A DNA stretch of 64,000 nucleotides from Vesta saturnalis (Eukaryota > Arthropoda > Insecta > Coleoptera > Lampyridae). The translations under genes were made by a program, and so were the position numbers. The notes beneath the pieces were generated by a model, which saw only the letters and a list, made by a program, of their open reading frames with translations, was not told the origin of the DNA and searched no databases. This document shows positions 61,428 through 64,000 of the stretch, in pieces. Each line of letters opens with the position of its first letter. The first letter of the stretch is position 1. The DNA lies in assembly GCA_036346205.1 (NCBI GenBank), contig JARFJB010001594.1, positions 124,001-188,000 on the forward strand, in the 5' to 3' direction.

Positions 61428-63468
61428 GCAATTAGCCAAAATTGAAAAAATGGCGATTTTGAAACTTTTTTAAGTAGAATCCGTTAATGCATTCACATTT
61501 TTAATACCACCTTAATTTAAAAAGATATGACATACAGTTGTATTTTTTTTATATGGAAACCATAGTTGGCTATGACATTTTTCTACTCAAAAAAGAAATT
61601 TCACTTCCAGTAAAACATTTAGAGACATTTTGTAATTCAAATAAATTTAATTGTAATGTTGTTCTTGTGGAATGGTAACAAATTATAAAATCTAAAGATT
61701 GAATATAAAATTATCAAAAAACCTCAAATGCAAATTGAAATGAAATGAAAATAAACAATATAACATCATCAGAAATTATGAAAAACGAACAGCAAATCAA
61801 TGCATATGTAAACATCTAATTCTATAAATGAACACAAAATATCAATATAAAAAGCACACTAAAACTACAAATATTTTTCAAACTGTGCGCCCTCTTTTTG
61901 GATGCAGGGTTCGCATCGTCTTCTAATTGAATTTATAGTGGTGTTAATTGTGTAAAAGCCACACGAACACTTTCTTTTAACTCATTCACAGTATTATTAG
62001 TTCTTTTGTATATATTTTTCCAAAAAAAACCCATAAAAAGAAATCTAGAGGTGACCATCCAGCTATTAGAAAACGTAAATTTAAGTAGTTACCAACTACA
62101 TGGGAATTATGTGCGGGAGCTCCGTCTTGCTGAAATATGGCATTGCAACATTGTGTTAAAGGAAGACTCTCTAGAAATCCCTTCAAATGAATTTGTAGAA
62201 TATCGAGATATTTTATTGAGTTTAATGTTCATACATGTGATAACAAAAACGTCCGTTTTGAATGCAGCACCACACATTTATTCTAAATTTCCCTTGCCTC
62301 CTGCGGACAAGACTGACATAAGCGTTAGTATCTGCCCAGTAAGGTAAATTGTGATTATTAAAAATACCATCACTAGTGATATGCGCCCCGTCTGACCATG
62401 GCACTAACTTATATACAAGTTACAAAACTCAGTACGCCGCCTTCTGTCGCCTATAGTCAAAAAGTGTTCTTTCCAAAATCTATAGCAATGGTATTTGTGT
62501 TTCTTTAAAATTCGAAGGGCTTTGCTTCGAGACACGCCTAGATTAATCATTTGTCTAGATGAAGTTGTTGGCTCTGCTTTGACTTGTCCTAAGACGACCA
62601 TTGAATTTTCTTCATAATTTCATTTAAGGTAAGTTTTTGGCCTGGGATTTTCAAAAGTACCAAATCAATTAAATTTGTCTGTAATCTAAAATTAATTAAG
62701 ATATCATTTTGAGCTAGCAGAAATTTTAATTTCTATTAACTATACCGTTCAAAAATATTTTTATTTGGCTGCTGCCTTTCAGGAAAATGTTGTAAATATA
62801 ATTCTGATGTCACATTCTTATCACCTTTGGATAATATAAAACACTTTAACATGCAAAATTTTTCTGAATTTGTATAATTAGGCATGTTAATAACTAAATT
62901 CCAAGTTCACTTTGTTGCACACTTCTAATTTTTAATTTATTATTTGACATATAGGTATCATCTGTTTTTACTTAAATAAATATCAGTCTCTTATCCCTAC
63001 TGTGTATTCTTAATATAAAACGTAAACAAGAAAAACTCAAAAAATCAATTAATTATTAAAATAGCATAGAAGGGTTGTATATTTTTGAAAAGCACAAAAA
63101 ATGTCTTTAAAAATGTCATAGCCAACTATAGTTTCCATACAAAAAAATACAACTTTATGTCACATCTTTTTAAATTAATGAAGTATTAAAAATGTGAATG
63201 CACTAACGGATTCTACTTACGAAAGTGCCTTCAGAATGTTTTTACAGCTTATTGATACATTTAGAAATAAAAAAGTTATTCAAGTTTTTCAAAATCGCCA
63301 TCTTTTCAATTTTGGCCAAATGCGCAATAACGGTCAGAGATATCTTGATTATGACTATTGGATCTTAACTAACACCAAAATCCAGCTGAAGGACCCCATA
63401 TTACTTTTTGTCTATCTGTAATAGAAAGGGTACTTCCCATAAGAAAACATCGAAAAAGAACCACCCTG
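61428..63468 (-). mobile_element. MAR-F: mariner-like element with long termini, left end truncated
   Basis: Inverted repeats 61,428 to about 61,600 and about 63,060-63,340 share GTCATAGCCAACTATAG-type and AAAATGGCGATTTTGAAA-type blocks. The right terminus continues to CACCCTG at 63,468, followed by TA. The outer part of the left terminus is missing and an (ATT)n run adjoins it at 61,407-61,426. The interior holds a minus-strand transposase relic. Confidence 0.7.
61868..62640 (-). pseudogene. MAR-F transposase relic
   Basis: Blocks in shifting frames: MINLGVSRSKALRILKKHKY (HTH), GIFNNHNLPYWADTNAYVSL, GKFRINVWCCIQNGRF, then FQQDGAPAHNSHVVGNYLNL with the second Asp. The third block reads GWSPLDFFLW with the RSPDLT part deleted, so the third Asp is gone. 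A C-terminal CEPCIQKEGAQFE ends near 61,868. Confidence 0.65.
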
Positions 63469-64000
63469 TACAGGGTTATTCACGTTATATGAAATTGCGG
63501 TTAAACTTTTGGACCAATCCGAAAGATTTTTTTTATGGATAGATGCCTAATAATGCTACGTTTTAAAAATATTTTTACGATATACAGGGTGGTCCATATA
63601 TACGGGACGTATCAAAGTTGTATTTTTTTAAATGGAATGCCCTGTATAGTACTTAATTTATATATCTTACGGGTAAAATAAAGCAGCACTTTATTAAGGT
63701 TTACTCGCCTAAATCTTAAAGTTTTTGAAATATTTCGTATTTAGTGAAAATGTGGTGACTTTGTTAATATGTAACTCTGAATGTGCATGTCAGTTCGCTG
63801 ATCGGGGTGAAAAGAGAGTTATGTCAAAAAACTCAAAATTGAGAAAACCTTCAAAAAATTGGCAAATTATTCACCATATTTTCGTGGTTTTAAATAAGTT
63901 TAAACTAAAAATTTTGTTAATATATTAAAGTAGAAAGCGAAGAGTAATATTGTTTAAATTTATATCAAAAAGATTTTCAAGAATTACTTTTGATTGACAT
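63469..64000. other. Sequence after MAR-F with another element end
   Basis: TATACAGGGTGGTCCATATA (63,582) starts another mariner-like terminus. Its subterminal GTATCAAAGTTGTATTTTTTTAAATGGAATGCCCTG parallels MAR-B near 15,258-15,290. The partner end and any transposase would lie outside the window. Confidence 0.5.

Overview
The window is AT-rich animal DNA, almost certainly from an insect and probably a beetle. The organism is inferred from three host genes with short GT-AG introns (a CYP9-type P450, an ALDH3-type aldehyde dehydrogenase and URB1) and from the mix of transposons: piggyBac, PIF/Harbinger, pogo/Tigger, many mariner-like elements, CR1/jockey-like and Penelope-like retroelements, and TA microsatellites. 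No bacterial, CRISPR or operon features are present.

Layout: 1-8,000 is a stack of DNA transposons. It holds a piggyBac-like gene split by an IS630/mariner-type element with a very wide D-to-E spacer, then a nearly complete PIF/Harbinger element (4,871-7,957) with an intact two-exon transposase. 8,762-10,305 is a single-exon ALDH3 gene with one frameshift. 11,300-17,070 is a TA-microsatellite region carrying two mariner-like elements with very long inverted ends. 20,190-20,560 holds an LTR-retroelement integrase relic. 23,454-25,115 (minus) is a five-exon CYP9-like P450 whose last three exons are clean and whose first two are frameshifted. 25,500-37,300 holds decayed piggyBac, pogo/Tigger, IS630-like and mariner copies, a palindromic MITE-like repeat and a tRNA-derived SINE.

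From 38,402 to beyond the window end lies URB1, a ribosome-biogenesis gene, on the plus strand. Three exons lie at 38,402-39,705 and a large fourth exon at 57,188-59,883. They are separated by a 17.5-kb intron packed with retroelements (non-LTR, Penelope-like with GIY-YIG) and long-ended mariner-like elements. The next URB1 intron begins at 59,884 and holds a Tc1-like relic and another long-ended mariner-like element.

The most informative signals are structural. At least six mariner-like elements with roughly 0.25-0.75 kb inverted termini lie in the window. Three of them keep a 36-residue spacing between the second and third catalytic Asp, and two show transposase introns. Two of these elements sit inside one non-LTR retrotransposon at TA sites, and removing each one restores the host reading frame. 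The Harbinger element has its MADF-type gene lying antisense within the transposase intron. I found no convincing new host system; the candidates for novelty are these transposon architectures. All coordinates come from reading the sequence by eye; family names rest on recognised motifs, not on database searches.
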